Made by a program: the position numbers and the translations under genes. Below are positions 26,168-34,820 of a stretch of 64,000 bases of DNA, piece after piece. The first letter of the stretch is position 1. Every line of letters begins with the position of its first letter. The notes under the pieces were generated by a model. The model saw only the letters and a list, made by a program, of their open reading frames with translations. It made no database searches and had not been told where the DNA came from. The DNA is from Vondammii sp040505895 (lineage in GTDB: Bacteria > Pseudomonadota > Gammaproteobacteria > Chromatiales > Chromatiaceae). The stretch spans positions 186,001 through 250,000 of the forward strand of contig JBEVXU010000018.1 of NCBI GenBank assembly GCA_040505895.1, read 5' to 3'.

Positions 26168-27433
26168 TTGGAAATCATCACTGAATGGGGTCTAGTATTT
26201 ATCGGTATGGCCGTTATCTTCGGCCTCTATATGAGTTGGGGGATTGGTGCAAATGATGTCGCCAATGCCATGGGAATGCCGGTTGGCTCCGGTGCCGTTA
26301 CGGTCAAGCAGGCCATTATCATCGCAGCTATTTTTGAGTTTGCGGGGGCCTTTATTGCCGGTGGCACTGTTACCGATACGATACGTAAAGGTATCATTGA
26401 TCCGAGCAGTATTGCAGGATCGCCTGAACTTCTGATCTTCGGCATGTTGGCGGCACTGCTGGCGGCAGGCATCTGGCTGATGTTCGCCTCATCACGTGGT
26501 TGGCCAGTCTCAACTACCCACACTATCGTCGGTGCTCTTATTGGCTTCGCTCTTGCCGGCATCGGTTTTGATGCGGTTAACTGGGGTAAAATCGGCACTA
26601 TTCTCGCCAGTTGGGCCATTTCACCTCTGATCGGTGGTGTTATTGCCCTGTTACTGATGTTAAGTATCCGAAAACTGATTCTCAACACAGACAATCCATT
26701 CCACAAAGCGAAGACCTGGGGTCCCGTCTATATCTTTCTGGTTGGCTGGCTCGTCTCCCTGATTACCCTCTTTAGAGGCATAGAGCACCTTGGACTGGAG
26801 TTTTCTGCGGTAGAGAGCGTTGTGGTTGCAACCATTTTCGGTCTTATTGTCGCCTTTATCGGTAAGCTGCTAATCAACCGGGTAGAAATCGATGATGATG
26901 CAGACATGGATTATCACTACGCCAGCGTAGAGAAGGCCTTTACCCCGATGATGGTCTTCACCGCATGTGCCATGGCTTTTGCACACGGCTCCAATGATGT
27001 AGCCAACGGTATTGGTCCCATGGCTGCGGTACTATCCGTTGTCCAGAGTGGTGGCGACATTGCCCAGACGGCAGGGCTCCCCGTCTGGGTTCTGGCACTT
27101 GGTGGCGGCGGCATTATCCTCGGCTTGGTAACCATGGGCTACCGGGTAATGCAGACCATTGGTACCAGAATCACAGAACTGACACCCACAAGAGGCTACT
27201 GTGCCACCTTGGCGGCTGCGACTACTGTGGCTCTAGCCTCTAAAACCGGCTTTCCGGTATCGACAACTCAGGTTGCTGTCGGTGCGATAATGGGAGTGGG
27301 GCTGGCACGGGGTATTGGTGCGATAGATCTCCGGGTGATAGCTAATATTGTGATCTCCTGGATCATCACTTTGCCGGCGGGTGGAATCCTGGCAGCCGCC
27401 TTTTTCTTCCTGTTCAGGGCTATCTTCAGCTAA
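26168..27433 (+). CDS. pit: PiT-family low-affinity inorganic phosphate transporter
   Basis: 421 residues from a TTG at 26168, preferred over an upstream in-frame ATG at 26096 because AAGGAG sits at 26155-26160. The two PiT signature repeats are clear: GIGANDVANAMGMPVGSGAVT in the first half and AHGSNDVANGIGPMAAV in the second, plus the paired WPVSTTHTIVGALIG and FPVSTTQVAVGAIMG loops. It carries metal-phosphate with H+ or Na+ into the cell. It forms an operon with DUF47. A terminator follows at 27455-27491. Confidence 0.92.
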   Translation: MEIITEWGLVFIGMAVIFGLYMSWGIGANDVANAMGMPVGSGAVTVKQAIIIAAIFEFAGAFIAGGTVTDTIRKGIIDPSSIAGSPELLIFGMLAALLAAGIWLMFASSRGWPVSTTHTIVGALIGFALAGIGFDAVNWGKIGTILASWAISPLIGGVIALLLMLSIRKLILNTDNPFHKAKTWGPVYIFLVGWLVSLITLFRGIEHLGLEFSAVESVVVATIFGLIVAFIGKLLINRVEIDDDADMDYHYASVEKAFTPMMVFTACAMAFAHGSNDVANGIGPMAAVLSVVQSGGDIAQTAGLPVWVLALGGGGIILGLVTMGYRVMQTIGTRITELTPTRGYCATLAAATTVALASKTGFPVSTTQVAVGAIMGVGLARGIGAIDLRVIANIVISWIITLPAGGILAAAFFFLFRAIFS

Positions 27434-27454
27434 ATATAATCATTAGGTTAACAG

Positions 27455-27491
27455 CCGGCAGGGCTCCATAAGGAAGCTCTGCCGGTTCTTT
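27455..27491 (+). terminator. Rho-independent terminator after pit
   Basis: An 11-pair stem, CCGGCAGGGCT (27455-27465) with AGCTCTGCCGG (27475-27485) containing one G-T wobble, a 9-base loop, then TTCTTT. It closes the DUF47-pit transcript 21 bases after the stop. Confidence 0.85.
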
Positions 27492-27750
27492 AAGCGCAAA
27501 CCAAAACAACTTACATATGAACTCAACAATACTAATAAAACACCCATCGTAAGGGTGCACAGGCCATTAAGAGCCTTATATTGCCATATAATATGACTTT
27601 TTGGCATGTTTTCGACTCCTAGTTACCCTGTTCAGAAATGAGCAGGCAAGCAGCCTTGTATCTACACCAACACAGCCTTAATATCTATCCCCGGAAAAAT
27701 ACCGACAGTTTTCCCATGTAAATAATCAATACCGAGTATTAAATTAACTG
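27492..27750. other. Spacer between the pit terminator and the phosphatase
   Basis: 259 bases with no coding frame recognised. A short CACCC-N7-GGGTG inverted repeat at 27541-27557 is the only structure seen. It should hold the promoter of the phosphatase gene; no strong -35/-10 pair could be fixed. Confidence 0.4.
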
Positions 27751-29205
27751 ATGGCTAAAGCGAGTTCCAAGAAGAATAAGGGATTAATGGATCGGCTCAT
27801 GGACAGTTTTTCCGGGCTGGAGAAGTGTGAGGAACTGGATCTTACTAAAGCCTATCGTCTGGAAACCAAGAAAGTTCGACTACATACAGAAAACTACCCG
27901 ATACAACTCAATATCGGCCCCGATGGAAAAGCCTTGCATATCTACCCGGAGCGACCGATTAAACCCCCAAAAAAGGGTTTCCAATCAGAACGTTATATTA
28001 TTTTCGATCCAGCAACCTACTTTAAAGGGATATCGGGTTTTCTGCGCTTAAATGACGGTCAGAAACTCATTCTCGGCAAGGACAAAGTAGACCAAAAAGA
28101 CCTACTCAATCTTCCCCAGAATATAGCTAAAAACCACCTCAATATTACCAATGATAATGGCAGCCTTGTATTCAAGGTTAACGATGCGGCACGTGGTTCC
28201 TGCATTTCACCTTTGATCAAGGCCAAAGAGCTCTACCGTATCAATAAATGGCGGCTGGCCAAGCTGAAGCGGCTCCGTTCTATTTTTGGTGGTCCGATAG
28301 AATCTCTCTCTAAAGATGATGCGCTGTCGTTGATTAAGCAAGTCAACAAAGTAATGGAAAAAGAGGTCTATCGGGCGAAAGATGACAATGGAAAACCCGG
28401 TGGAGTTGTCGAACTTCCAACTAATATCACACCGCTGCTTGTCGGTGATCTGCACACCAAAGCGGATAATCTTCTGGTTATCTTAAGTCAGAGCGGTTTT
28501 CTCAAGGATTTGAAGAAAGGGCAAGCCGCACTGGTGATCTTAGGCGATGCAGTGCATTGCGAAGAAAAAGGTAAACTTGAGCAGATGGAAAGCTCAATAC
28601 TGACCATGGACCTTATCTTCAAGTTGAAAATGCGTTTCCCAAAGCAGGTATTTTATCTGCGGGGCAATCACGACAGCTTCTCCGACGAAATTGGAAAACA
28701 GGGCGTACCCCAAGGGATTCTCTGGGAAAAGGCGTTGGTCAAGACAAGAGGCAAAGCTTACAGAGACGAGATGACAAGGTTCTATGACCAACTACCCTAT
28801 ATTGCCTTTTCAAAGAACTTCATCGCTTGCCACGCAGGGCCACCCACCCGCTCCACTTCGCGTCAGCAACTGATCAACATTCGCAGCTATCCGAAATTGA
28901 TGCGAGAGGTCACAACCAACCGTATTCGCCGCCCCAACTCTCCCATTGGATATTACAAAAGGGAGATCAAAAAGCTGCGTAAATACTTCGACCTATCCCC
29001 TGAAACTCCAGTCATTGTCGGCCATACACCGCTTACCCATGATGACACCTTGTGGGAGAGAGTCGGTGAAATAGATAATCACTATATAATTTATGGTAGT
29101 GATAGCAAGTGGGTGGGAGTCATGGCGCAGGTGGGTAATCGAGTCTACCCCTTCCGTTACCCTGTCGAGCGCTTGATCCCACTAATTAATGCCATTGAAA
29201 ATTAA
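27751..29205 (+). CDS. Calcineurin-like phosphatase with an FHA-like N-terminal domain
   Basis: 484 residues. The C-terminal half is a PPP-type metallophosphatase: GDLHTK (about 232), VILGDAVH (about 263), LRGNHDSF (about 303), CHAGPP (about 365) and VGHTPLTHDD (about 425), which are the five metal- and phosphate-binding blocks. Residues about 95-155 (FLRLNDGQKLILGKD, PQNIAKNHLNIT, DAARGSCISPL) look like an FHA fold, though the classical GR and SxxH pair is poorly kept. An FHA domain would direct the phosphatase to phosphothreonine targets; this is inference. It lies between pit and a Na/Pi cotransporter, so it may answer to phosphate status. No obvious ribosome site before the ATG. Confidence 0.75.
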   Translation: MAKASSKKNKGLMDRLMDSFSGLEKCEELDLTKAYRLETKKVRLHTENYPIQLNIGPDGKALHIYPERPIKPPKKGFQSERYIIFDPATYFKGISGFLRLNDGQKLILGKDKVDQKDLLNLPQNIAKNHLNITNDNGSLVFKVNDAARGSCISPLIKAKELYRINKWRLAKLKRLRSIFGGPIESLSKDDALSLIKQVNKVMEKEVYRAKDDNGKPGGVVELPTNITPLLVGDLHTKADNLLVILSQSGFLKDLKKGQAALVILGDAVHCEEKGKLEQMESSILTMDLIFKLKMRFPKQVFYLRGNHDSFSDEIGKQGVPQGILWEKALVKTRGKAYRDEMTRFYDQLPYIAFSKNFIACHAGPPTRSTSRQQLINIRSYPKLMREVTTNRIRRPNSPIGYYKREIKKLRKYFDLSPETPVIVGHTPLTHDDTLWERVGEIDNHYIIYGSDSKWVGVMAQVGNRVYPFRYPVERLIPLINAIEN

Positions 29206-29365
29206 GGAGTCGTCTAATTAACTAAACAACCCAGAATATACGCCCTATTCCAGCTTTATGGCTTGCTCCTCAATATACATTATTGCTATTGATGCGTATT
29301 CAATATCCACTGAATAGGGTTATTGCACACAATTTCTTATAACCTTAACTGGAGAACCTTCCGGA

Positions 29366-31180
29366 ATGATCCGCAAAATTATCCTACCTACCATCCTTTT
29401 CATACTTGCCTATGGATTTTGGATTAGCCCAAACTTTAAAGAGATAGCGGCCGGCGTCGCAGTCTTCCTATTCGGAATGCTTTTTCTTGAAGAGGGCTTC
29501 AAAGCATTTACCGGCGGTCTGCTTGAACGCCTTCTTCGAAAAACTACCGACGGTACCTGGAAAGCGCTGAGCTTTGGTGTTGTCAGTACAACAATCATGC
29601 AATCCAGTTCGCTGGTATCCGTTATCACCATCTCTTTCCTTGGTGCGGGACTGATTGGTCTTGCAGCCGGTATCGGTATCATCTTCGGCGCCAATCTTGG
29701 CACAACGACCGGTGCCTGGCTGATTGCCGGCTTTGGCTTGAAGGTGAAAATCTCAGCCTATGCCATGCCAATGCTTGTGTTCGGCATCATTCTGGTATTC
29801 CAGAAAGCCCGAAGCCTCAAAGGAATCGGCTATATTCTTGCCGGCCTTGGATTCCTTTTCCTCGGCATCCATCATATGAAGGAGGGCTTCGAAGCCTTCC
29901 GTGACACCATTGATCTGACGGCATTTGCGGTTGCGGGTTATCCAGGTATTTTCCTGTTCACGCTTATCGGCATCTTCGCTACAGTGGTAATGCAGTCCAG
30001 TCACGCCACCTTGGTAATCATTATCACGGCGCTGGCTGCGGGACAGATCACTTATGAGAACGCGCTTGCATTGGCGATCGGTGCCAATGTCGGTACAACC
30101 ATTACGGCAATTCTCGGCGCCATGAGTTCAAACGTACAGGGTAAGCGCCTTGCCGGTGCCCACCTCATTTTCAACGTAGTGACGGCACTGATTGCAATCA
30201 CATTCATCTTCCAACTCACTCAAGCGGTGGATTGGGTCAGTAGTCTCGTCGGCATCCCTGACGATGACTACACTCTGAAGCTGGCAGTCTTCCACACTAT
30301 TTTCAATCTCATCGGTATCTTGGCAATGCTTCCCTTCATCCCTAATCTGGTAGATTTTCTGATGACCAGAATGCCGGAGAAGAAGATACCCATGGCAGAG
30401 CCGAAATACTTGAACGATGCTGCCATTGAGTTACCTGATACCGCTATCGAAGCAGTTCGAAAGGAGACGTTGCGCTTATATGATAATGCCTATGCAATCA
30501 TTGCCCACGGCCTCAGCCTGCATCGACATGACATTCTTTCTGATAAAGAGCTGGATGAAGTCGCCAATGAGACGACTAAAGTGCTTGAAATCGATGTAGA
30601 TGCCGAGTACGAGAAGAACGTCAAAGGGCTATACAGTGCCATCATACACTTTATCAGTGAGGCACAAACAACCATGAATCCGGAGCAGGCAGATGAACTT
30701 TTTGCCTTGCGTGCCGCCGGAAGGGATATTGCCGAGGCGATTAAAGATACCAAGCACATGCATAAAAACATGTCGCAATATATCGTCTCTGACAATGAAC
30801 ACATTCGTGCTGAGTACAATAAGATCCGTATCTTCCTCGGTACGGTATTGCGTCGGTTGGGTGCAGTGCAACATGAAGGACACGATCCAGTGAGCATACT
30901 CTCCCTCGATGTTATAAAGCTGGAGATGGAAGAAAATGACTCGACCGTGAATGGTACGCTTGAAGCACTTATTCGCGAAGAGAAGATCACACCACTTATG
31001 GCCACGTCTTTGATGAATGATTCAGCTTATGCCTATGATGTAACCAAGAATCTGGTACAGATGGGAGAGGTTCTCTTTGCCGAAGGTAACCAGAGCCTCA
31101 AGGATGCAGAGCGTATTATTGCTCTGGATGAGGACGATATCAGTGAAATTCAAAACAGTGACATGAGAAGTGCTGACTAG
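29366..31180 (+). CDS. Na+/phosphate cotransporter with C-terminal PhoU domain (NptA/YjbB type)
   Basis: 604 residues, GGAG upstream. Residues 1-330 hold the two Na/Pi repeats with the paired QSS motifs: GVVSTTIMQSSSLVSVITISFL and IGIFATVVMQSSHATLVIIITALA, and GANLGTTTGAW / GANVGTTITAI. Residues about 370-590 are a helical PhoU-like domain (ELDEVANETTKVLEIDVDAEYEKNV, LFALRAAGRDIAEAIKDTKHMHKNM). The family moves phosphate with sodium; YjbB in E. coli exports it. Together with pit and DUF47 this makes a second, independent phosphate route. The following small gene is 9 bases on. Confidence 0.88.
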   Translation: MIRKIILPTILFILAYGFWISPNFKEIAAGVAVFLFGMLFLEEGFKAFTGGLLERLLRKTTDGTWKALSFGVVSTTIMQSSSLVSVITISFLGAGLIGLAAGIGIIFGANLGTTTGAWLIAGFGLKVKISAYAMPMLVFGIILVFQKARSLKGIGYILAGLGFLFLGIHHMKEGFEAFRDTIDLTAFAVAGYPGIFLFTLIGIFATVVMQSSHATLVIIITALAAGQITYENALALAIGANVGTTITAILGAMSSNVQGKRLAGAHLIFNVVTALIAITFIFQLTQAVDWVSSLVGIPDDDYTLKLAVFHTIFNLIGILAMLPFIPNLVDFLMTRMPEKKIPMAEPKYLNDAAIELPDTAIEAVRKETLRLYDNAYAIIAHGLSLHRHDILSDKELDEVANETTKVLEIDVDAEYEKNVKGLYSAIIHFISEAQTTMNPEQADELFALRAAGRDIAEAIKDTKHMHKNMSQYIVSDNEHIRAEYNKIRIFLGTVLRRLGAVQHEGHDPVSILSLDVIKLEMEENDSTVNGTLEALIREEKITPLMATSLMNDSAYAYDVTKNLVQMGEVLFAEGNQSLKDAERIIALDEDDISEIQNSDMRSAD

Positions 31181-31189
31181 GGGAGTTAC

Positions 31190-31435
31190 ATGAAAACAAC
31201 AAAGCTGATAGAACTGGCCAACGAGTATCTCGATGCTGATAAGCAGAAACAGCACAAACAGAGAGACTCTATTAAAGTCATCCTGAAGAAACTTAAGAAG
31301 AAGCAGGACAAACTCAAAGCCAAACTGTCCAATGAGAAGAGTGGAGACAATCGCAAGAAGATTCAGAAGGACCTGAAGGTCGTCTTTGCACAGAGGAAAA
31401 AGGGGTTGAAGATACTCAAGAGCTTCAAGGATTGA
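31190..31435 (+). CDS. Small lysine-rich coiled-coil protein
   Basis: 81 residues, about a third Lys or Arg, with heptad-like spacing through residues 20-75 (VILKKLKKKQDKLKAKL, IQKDLKVVFAQRKKGL). No Cys, no signal peptide, no known domain. It starts 9 bases after the Na/Pi cotransporter, so it is co-transcribed. A strongly basic coil next to phosphate transporters could bind polyphosphate or nucleic acid; this is a guess from composition only. Confidence 0.65.
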   Translation: MKTTKLIELANEYLDADKQKQHKQRDSIKVILKKLKKKQDKLKAKLSNEKSGDNRKKIQKDLKVVFAQRKKGLKILKSFKD

Positions 31436-31509
31436 GCTGTCCCTGATTAAGGAACCCCTGTATAAGTTTGCCTGTATTTAGGCTGAGGTAAATCTGTTCA
31501 GGCTTGTTT

Positions 31510-31550
31510 CGAAGTGAGTAGCAATTGTCACTCTGTTGCTACAATCTTCG
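31510..31550. repeat. Interrupted hairpin between convergent genes
   Basis: CGAAG-TGA-GTAGCAA (31510-31524), an 11-base loop, then TTGCTAC-AAT-CTTCG (31536-31550): two perfect stem segments separated by a symmetric 3x3 internal loop. There is no T run on either side. Probably a transcript-end structure or a repeat unit. Confidence 0.4.
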
Positions 31551-31640
31551 ATACGAATCGGGACGGTTTTATCCAGCACAAATGCATCATGACTTGTACA
31601 GGGTTTCTTAAGCAGGCCTTATCTCGGGCTTGTTAAACGG

Positions 31641-31664
31641 AAAAAATCGATCGGGAAACCGATC
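31641..31664 (-). terminator. Rho-independent terminator of the tusA-hydrolase operon
   Basis: Read on the minus strand, GATCGG-TTTC-CCGATC is a perfect 6-pair stem followed by GATTTTTT, immediately after the stop codon of the hydrolase. Confidence 0.8.
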
Positions 31665-31669
31665 CCCCT

Positions 31670-32299
31670 CTATCTTAGAAACGGATTGGTTCTACGTTCT
31701 TCACCAATGGTAGAAAGAGGTCCATGCCCGGGAATGAATTCGATATCATCACCCAAGGTGAAAAGCTGCTCGCGTATGGAGTTGAGCAGTGAGGCGTGAT
31801 CACTTTTTGGAAAGTCGGTTCGACCAATTGAACCTTTGAACAGCACATCTCCCACCATGGCGATCTTCTCCCCTCTATGGAAGAAGATGACATGTCCAGG
31901 CGTATGTCCCGGACAATGACGCACCTCCAACTCCTCATTACCTACGGTGATCCTATCACCTTGCTCGAGCCAACGCGCAGGCTCAAAGGTCTCTACTGGT
32001 GGAAAGCCAAACATCTCGCTCTGAGTAGGGATGATCTCAATCCAGAATGCATCCTCCCGATGGGGACCTTCAATAGGAATATTCAAGGTTCTTGAAAGCT
32101 CACCTGCGCCACCTGCATGATCAATATGGGCATGAGTAATAAGAATCTTTTCCAACTCAACACCCTGCGCCTTAACCTCTGCAAGAATAAGATCGAGGTC
32201 ACCACCAGGATCGACCACAGCGGCCTTATGTGTGGTCTCGCACCAGAGTAGCGTGCAGTTCTGCTCAAAAGGAGTGACGGGAATAACAGCAAATTTCAT
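31670..32299 (-). CDS. Metallo-beta-lactamase-fold hydrolase (YcbL/glyoxalase II-like)
   Basis: 209 residues from the ATG at 32299 (MKFAVIPVTPFEQNCTLLW), the usual start of this family; the frame opens five codons earlier. Metal site ITHAHIDHAGG at about residue 57, then HCPGHTPGHV, VGDVLF and IPGHGP, all the HxHxDH-H-D-H ligands of a dinuclear centre. The FEQNC N-terminus and length fit the YcbL type II glyoxalases, which hydrolyse S-lactoylglutathione-like thioesters; persulfide dioxygenase is less likely. Downstream of tusA, 69 bases apart, so the pair may treat sulfur carriers or glutathione adducts. Confidence 0.82.
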   Translation of the reverse strand: MKFAVIPVTPFEQNCTLLWCETTHKAAVVDPGGDLDLILAEVKAQGVELEKILITHAHIDHAGGAGELSRTLNIPIEGPHREDAFWIEIIPTQSEMFGFPPVETFEPARWLEQGDRITVGNEELEVRHCPGHTPGHVIFFHRGEKIAMVGDVLFKGSIGRTDFPKSDHASLLNSIREQLFTLGDDIEFIPGHGPLSTIGEERRTNPFLR

Positions 32300-32368
32300 C
32301 AGACACCCAACCAACTGATCCGGAAAAACGGGCAGTATAGCTCATCCTTGCACTACTGTCGGTCGGGG

Positions 32369-32623
32369 TTAAATTATTTTCTGAATCCAGTAAAAGTACT
32401 GAGTCGCCGTCTCTTCACACTTTACAAGCTCAAACCCAGGCAGACGGCAAAAAGTGGGGAACTCTTTGAGGGAGTCGGCCTGGGTGCTGATCACCTTCAG
32501 CACCTGTCCCTTGCTCATACCGGCAAGTGCCGCCTTCGACTTCAGCACCGGCAGCGGACAGTTGAGACCGCTAACATCCAATAGCTGATCGTAATCCAAC
32601 TGCTGTGCACCGCTAAGCATCAC
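32369..32623 (-). CDS. tusA: TusA-family sulfur carrier protein
   Basis: 84 residues. The CPxP motif with the persulfide Cys is in LDVSGLNCPLPVLKSKAAL, followed by the family's beta-strand VLKVISTQADSLKEFPTFCR. TusA hands persulfide sulfur between rhodaneses, DsrE proteins and tRNA-modifying or sulfur-oxidising enzymes. It has a second Cys at FCRLPGF and one in VKCEET. Co-transcribed with the downstream hydrolase; a terminator closes the pair. Divergent from the acyl-CoA synthetase. Confidence 0.85.
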   Translation of the reverse strand: MMLSGAQQLDYDQLLDVSGLNCPLPVLKSKAALAGMSKGQVLKVISTQADSLKEFPTFCRLPGFELVKCEETATQYFYWIQKII

Positions 32624-32830
32624 TATGATCCCATCATATCGTTGATATTGGACTTAACTATAGACAATCTATTACAGAGCGTCACTCCACCGCTTTATGA
32701 CGGCACCCATAAACAGCTGGTCCCTCTATCAACCCTCGGATTAAGGTAGATTGGTAAGTGACAAATAGCGCCTGACGTTGTATTAAGATAGGGTGAAAAG
32801 AGAAAAAAATCAATAAAGGGAGATAGCACA

Positions 32831-34639
32831 TTGCTCCAGCAACAGGAAGAAATCACTCTTGAAGAAGCCAGGACGATTCCCGGCCTATTCCGGGCGCGGA
32901 TAAGAAAGACACCTGATCTACTTGCTTACCGCTATTACGATAACAAAAGCAGCCAGTGGCTGGACAGCACCTGGGCTGAGATGGGACAGGAGACCGCCCG
33001 CTGGCAACAGGCTCTGATCAATGAGGGACTGGTTGCGGGTGACCGTGTTGGCCTTATGATGCCGAACTGCCGGGAATGGGTGATGCTGGACCAGGCCACT
33101 CTTGGCCTTGGCATGATCAATGTACCCCTCTTCTATAACGACCGTGGTGGCAACGTCGCCTACATTGCCGAGGCCTCTAATATAAAGCTGCTGGTGATCG
33201 CCGGCGAAGAGCAGTGGAAGAGCCTGGAACCGGTCAGGGAAGCACTCTCCACAGTCCACAGAATCATCACCCTCAACTCTGTTGCCGGTCTGCCCCATGA
33301 TGACCGCCTGAGGTTAAAGCGTGAATGGCTTCCCCCGGCAAAGGATGAGTTCCAGGTACGGGAAGGTATCGATCCGGATGAGATGGCCACTATTGTCTAC
33401 ACTTCAGGAACCACCGGCAATCCCAAGGGGGTGATGCTGAGTCACAGCAATATCCTGAGCAACACCTACGCCTCCATAGAGACCACCAGTTGTAAGCATG
33501 ACGACACCATGCTCTCATTTCTTCCTCTCTCCCATATGCTGGAAAGGACTGCCGGCTACTACCTGCCCATGCTGGGCGGTGCACCCGTCGCCTTTGCACG
33601 CTCTATTCAGCAGTTGGGGGAAGATCTCATCTCCATCCGCCCCACCCTGCTGATCAGCGTGCCGCGTATCTACGAACGAGTCTATGCCAAGATACAGGAT
33701 GGGCTGGAGCGGAAACCGGCTATTGCCGGCACCCTCTTCAACCTTACCGTCAAGGTCGGCTGGAAGCGCTACCTGTACAGCCAGCACCAGGGTAGCTGGT
33801 CCCCCTGGCTGATCCTCTGGCCTCTGCTCTACAAGTTGGTAGCAGGAAAGGTGCTTGAAAAGCTCGGCGGCCGACTGCGCACCGCCATCAGCGGTGGAGC
33901 CCCCCTCCCCCCCGAAGTAGCTCACACCTTCCTTGCGCTTGGCGTGCCACTGTTGCAAGGCTACGGCTTGACAGAGACCAGCCCCGTGCTGGCAGTCAAC
34001 AGACTTGGCGAAAATATCCCCGAGAGTGTCGGTAAGGCCATTACAGGTACTGAGTTAATGGTAGGAGAAGGGGGTGAACTGCTGGCCAGAGGCTCGGCAG
34101 TGATGCTCGGTTTCTGGAACAATCCGGAAGAGTCCGCCAGAGTGATCGACAGGGAGGGCTGGTTTCATACCGGTGATATCGCCCGTATCGACGAGCAAGG
34201 CTACGTCTATATCACCGGCCGTATCAAGGACATCATCGTCATGGCCAACGGTGAGAAGGTCTCCCCCGCCGACATGGAGATTGCCATCGCCATGGATGCC
34301 CTGTTCGAACAGGTGATGGTGATTGGTGAAGGCCGCCCATTTCTCTCTGTCCTGGTGGTACCTGAAGCGGAACACTGGAAGAATTTTACTGAAGGCTTGG
34401 GGCTGGACCCTGAAAACCCGATTTCCTACCAGAACAGCAGTGTTTTGAAACTGCTGAAAAAACGCATTGGTCAGCAGCTATACAACTTTCCCGGCTATGC
34501 CCAGATCCGGCAGCTGGCGATATTGAATGAACCCTGGACGGTGGAGAACGGACTGCTCACCCCCACCCTCAAAACAAAACGTGCCAAGATACTTGAGAAG
34601 TACGAGGCGACGGTTGAGAGTCTGTATAGCGGACATTGA
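32831..34639 (+). CDS. AMP-dependent long-chain acyl-CoA synthetase
   Basis: 602 residues from a TTG at 32831 with GGGAGA at 32818-32823. ANL-superfamily signatures: the ATP loop YTSGTTGNPKGVMLSH at about residue 190, LQGYGLTETSPVLAV, the hinge YITGRIKDIIVMANGEKVSP and TLKTKRAKILEKY near the end with the catalytic lysine region. Length and the FLPLSHMLER segment match the FadD15/long-chain type rather than acetyl-CoA synthetase. It activates free fatty acids to acyl-CoA for beta-oxidation or lipid remodelling. Stands alone on the plus strand. Confidence 0.88.
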   Translation: MLQQQEEITLEEARTIPGLFRARIRKTPDLLAYRYYDNKSSQWLDSTWAEMGQETARWQQALINEGLVAGDRVGLMMPNCREWVMLDQATLGLGMINVPLFYNDRGGNVAYIAEASNIKLLVIAGEEQWKSLEPVREALSTVHRIITLNSVAGLPHDDRLRLKREWLPPAKDEFQVREGIDPDEMATIVYTSGTTGNPKGVMLSHSNILSNTYASIETTSCKHDDTMLSFLPLSHMLERTAGYYLPMLGGAPVAFARSIQQLGEDLISIRPTLLISVPRIYERVYAKIQDGLERKPAIAGTLFNLTVKVGWKRYLYSQHQGSWSPWLILWPLLYKLVAGKVLEKLGGRLRTAISGGAPLPPEVAHTFLALGVPLLQGYGLTETSPVLAVNRLGENIPESVGKAITGTELMVGEGGELLARGSAVMLGFWNNPEESARVIDREGWFHTGDIARIDEQGYVYITGRIKDIIVMANGEKVSPADMEIAIAMDALFEQVMVIGEGRPFLSVLVVPEAEHWKNFTEGLGLDPENPISYQNSSVLKLLKKRIGQQLYNFPGYAQIRQLAILNEPWTVENGLLTPTLKTKRAKILEKYEATVESLYSGH

Positions 34640-34795
34640 GAACAACTCTTTTTCTCCTTGTTTGAGCCAAGAGGCCAAGTGACATTGTCAGCCCAGGGGT
34701 GCCGCCATCAATCTTGCATGGAGGGTTTTATGGGATCCATCAATTGGGCGTGTCACCCATCCAGTGCCCGCATCACTACCGCTTTTCTGGCTGAA

Positions 34796-34820
34796 GAGTA
34801 ATGCACTTCCTTCATTACTC
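34796..34820. repeat. Inverted repeat at the end of cheB
   Basis: GAGTAATG (34796-34803), a 9-base loop, CATTACTC (34813-34820), a perfect 8-pair stem that overlaps the cheB stop codon. No T run follows on the minus strand, so it is either a weak terminator or an mRNA-end stabiliser of the che operon. Confidence 0.45.
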
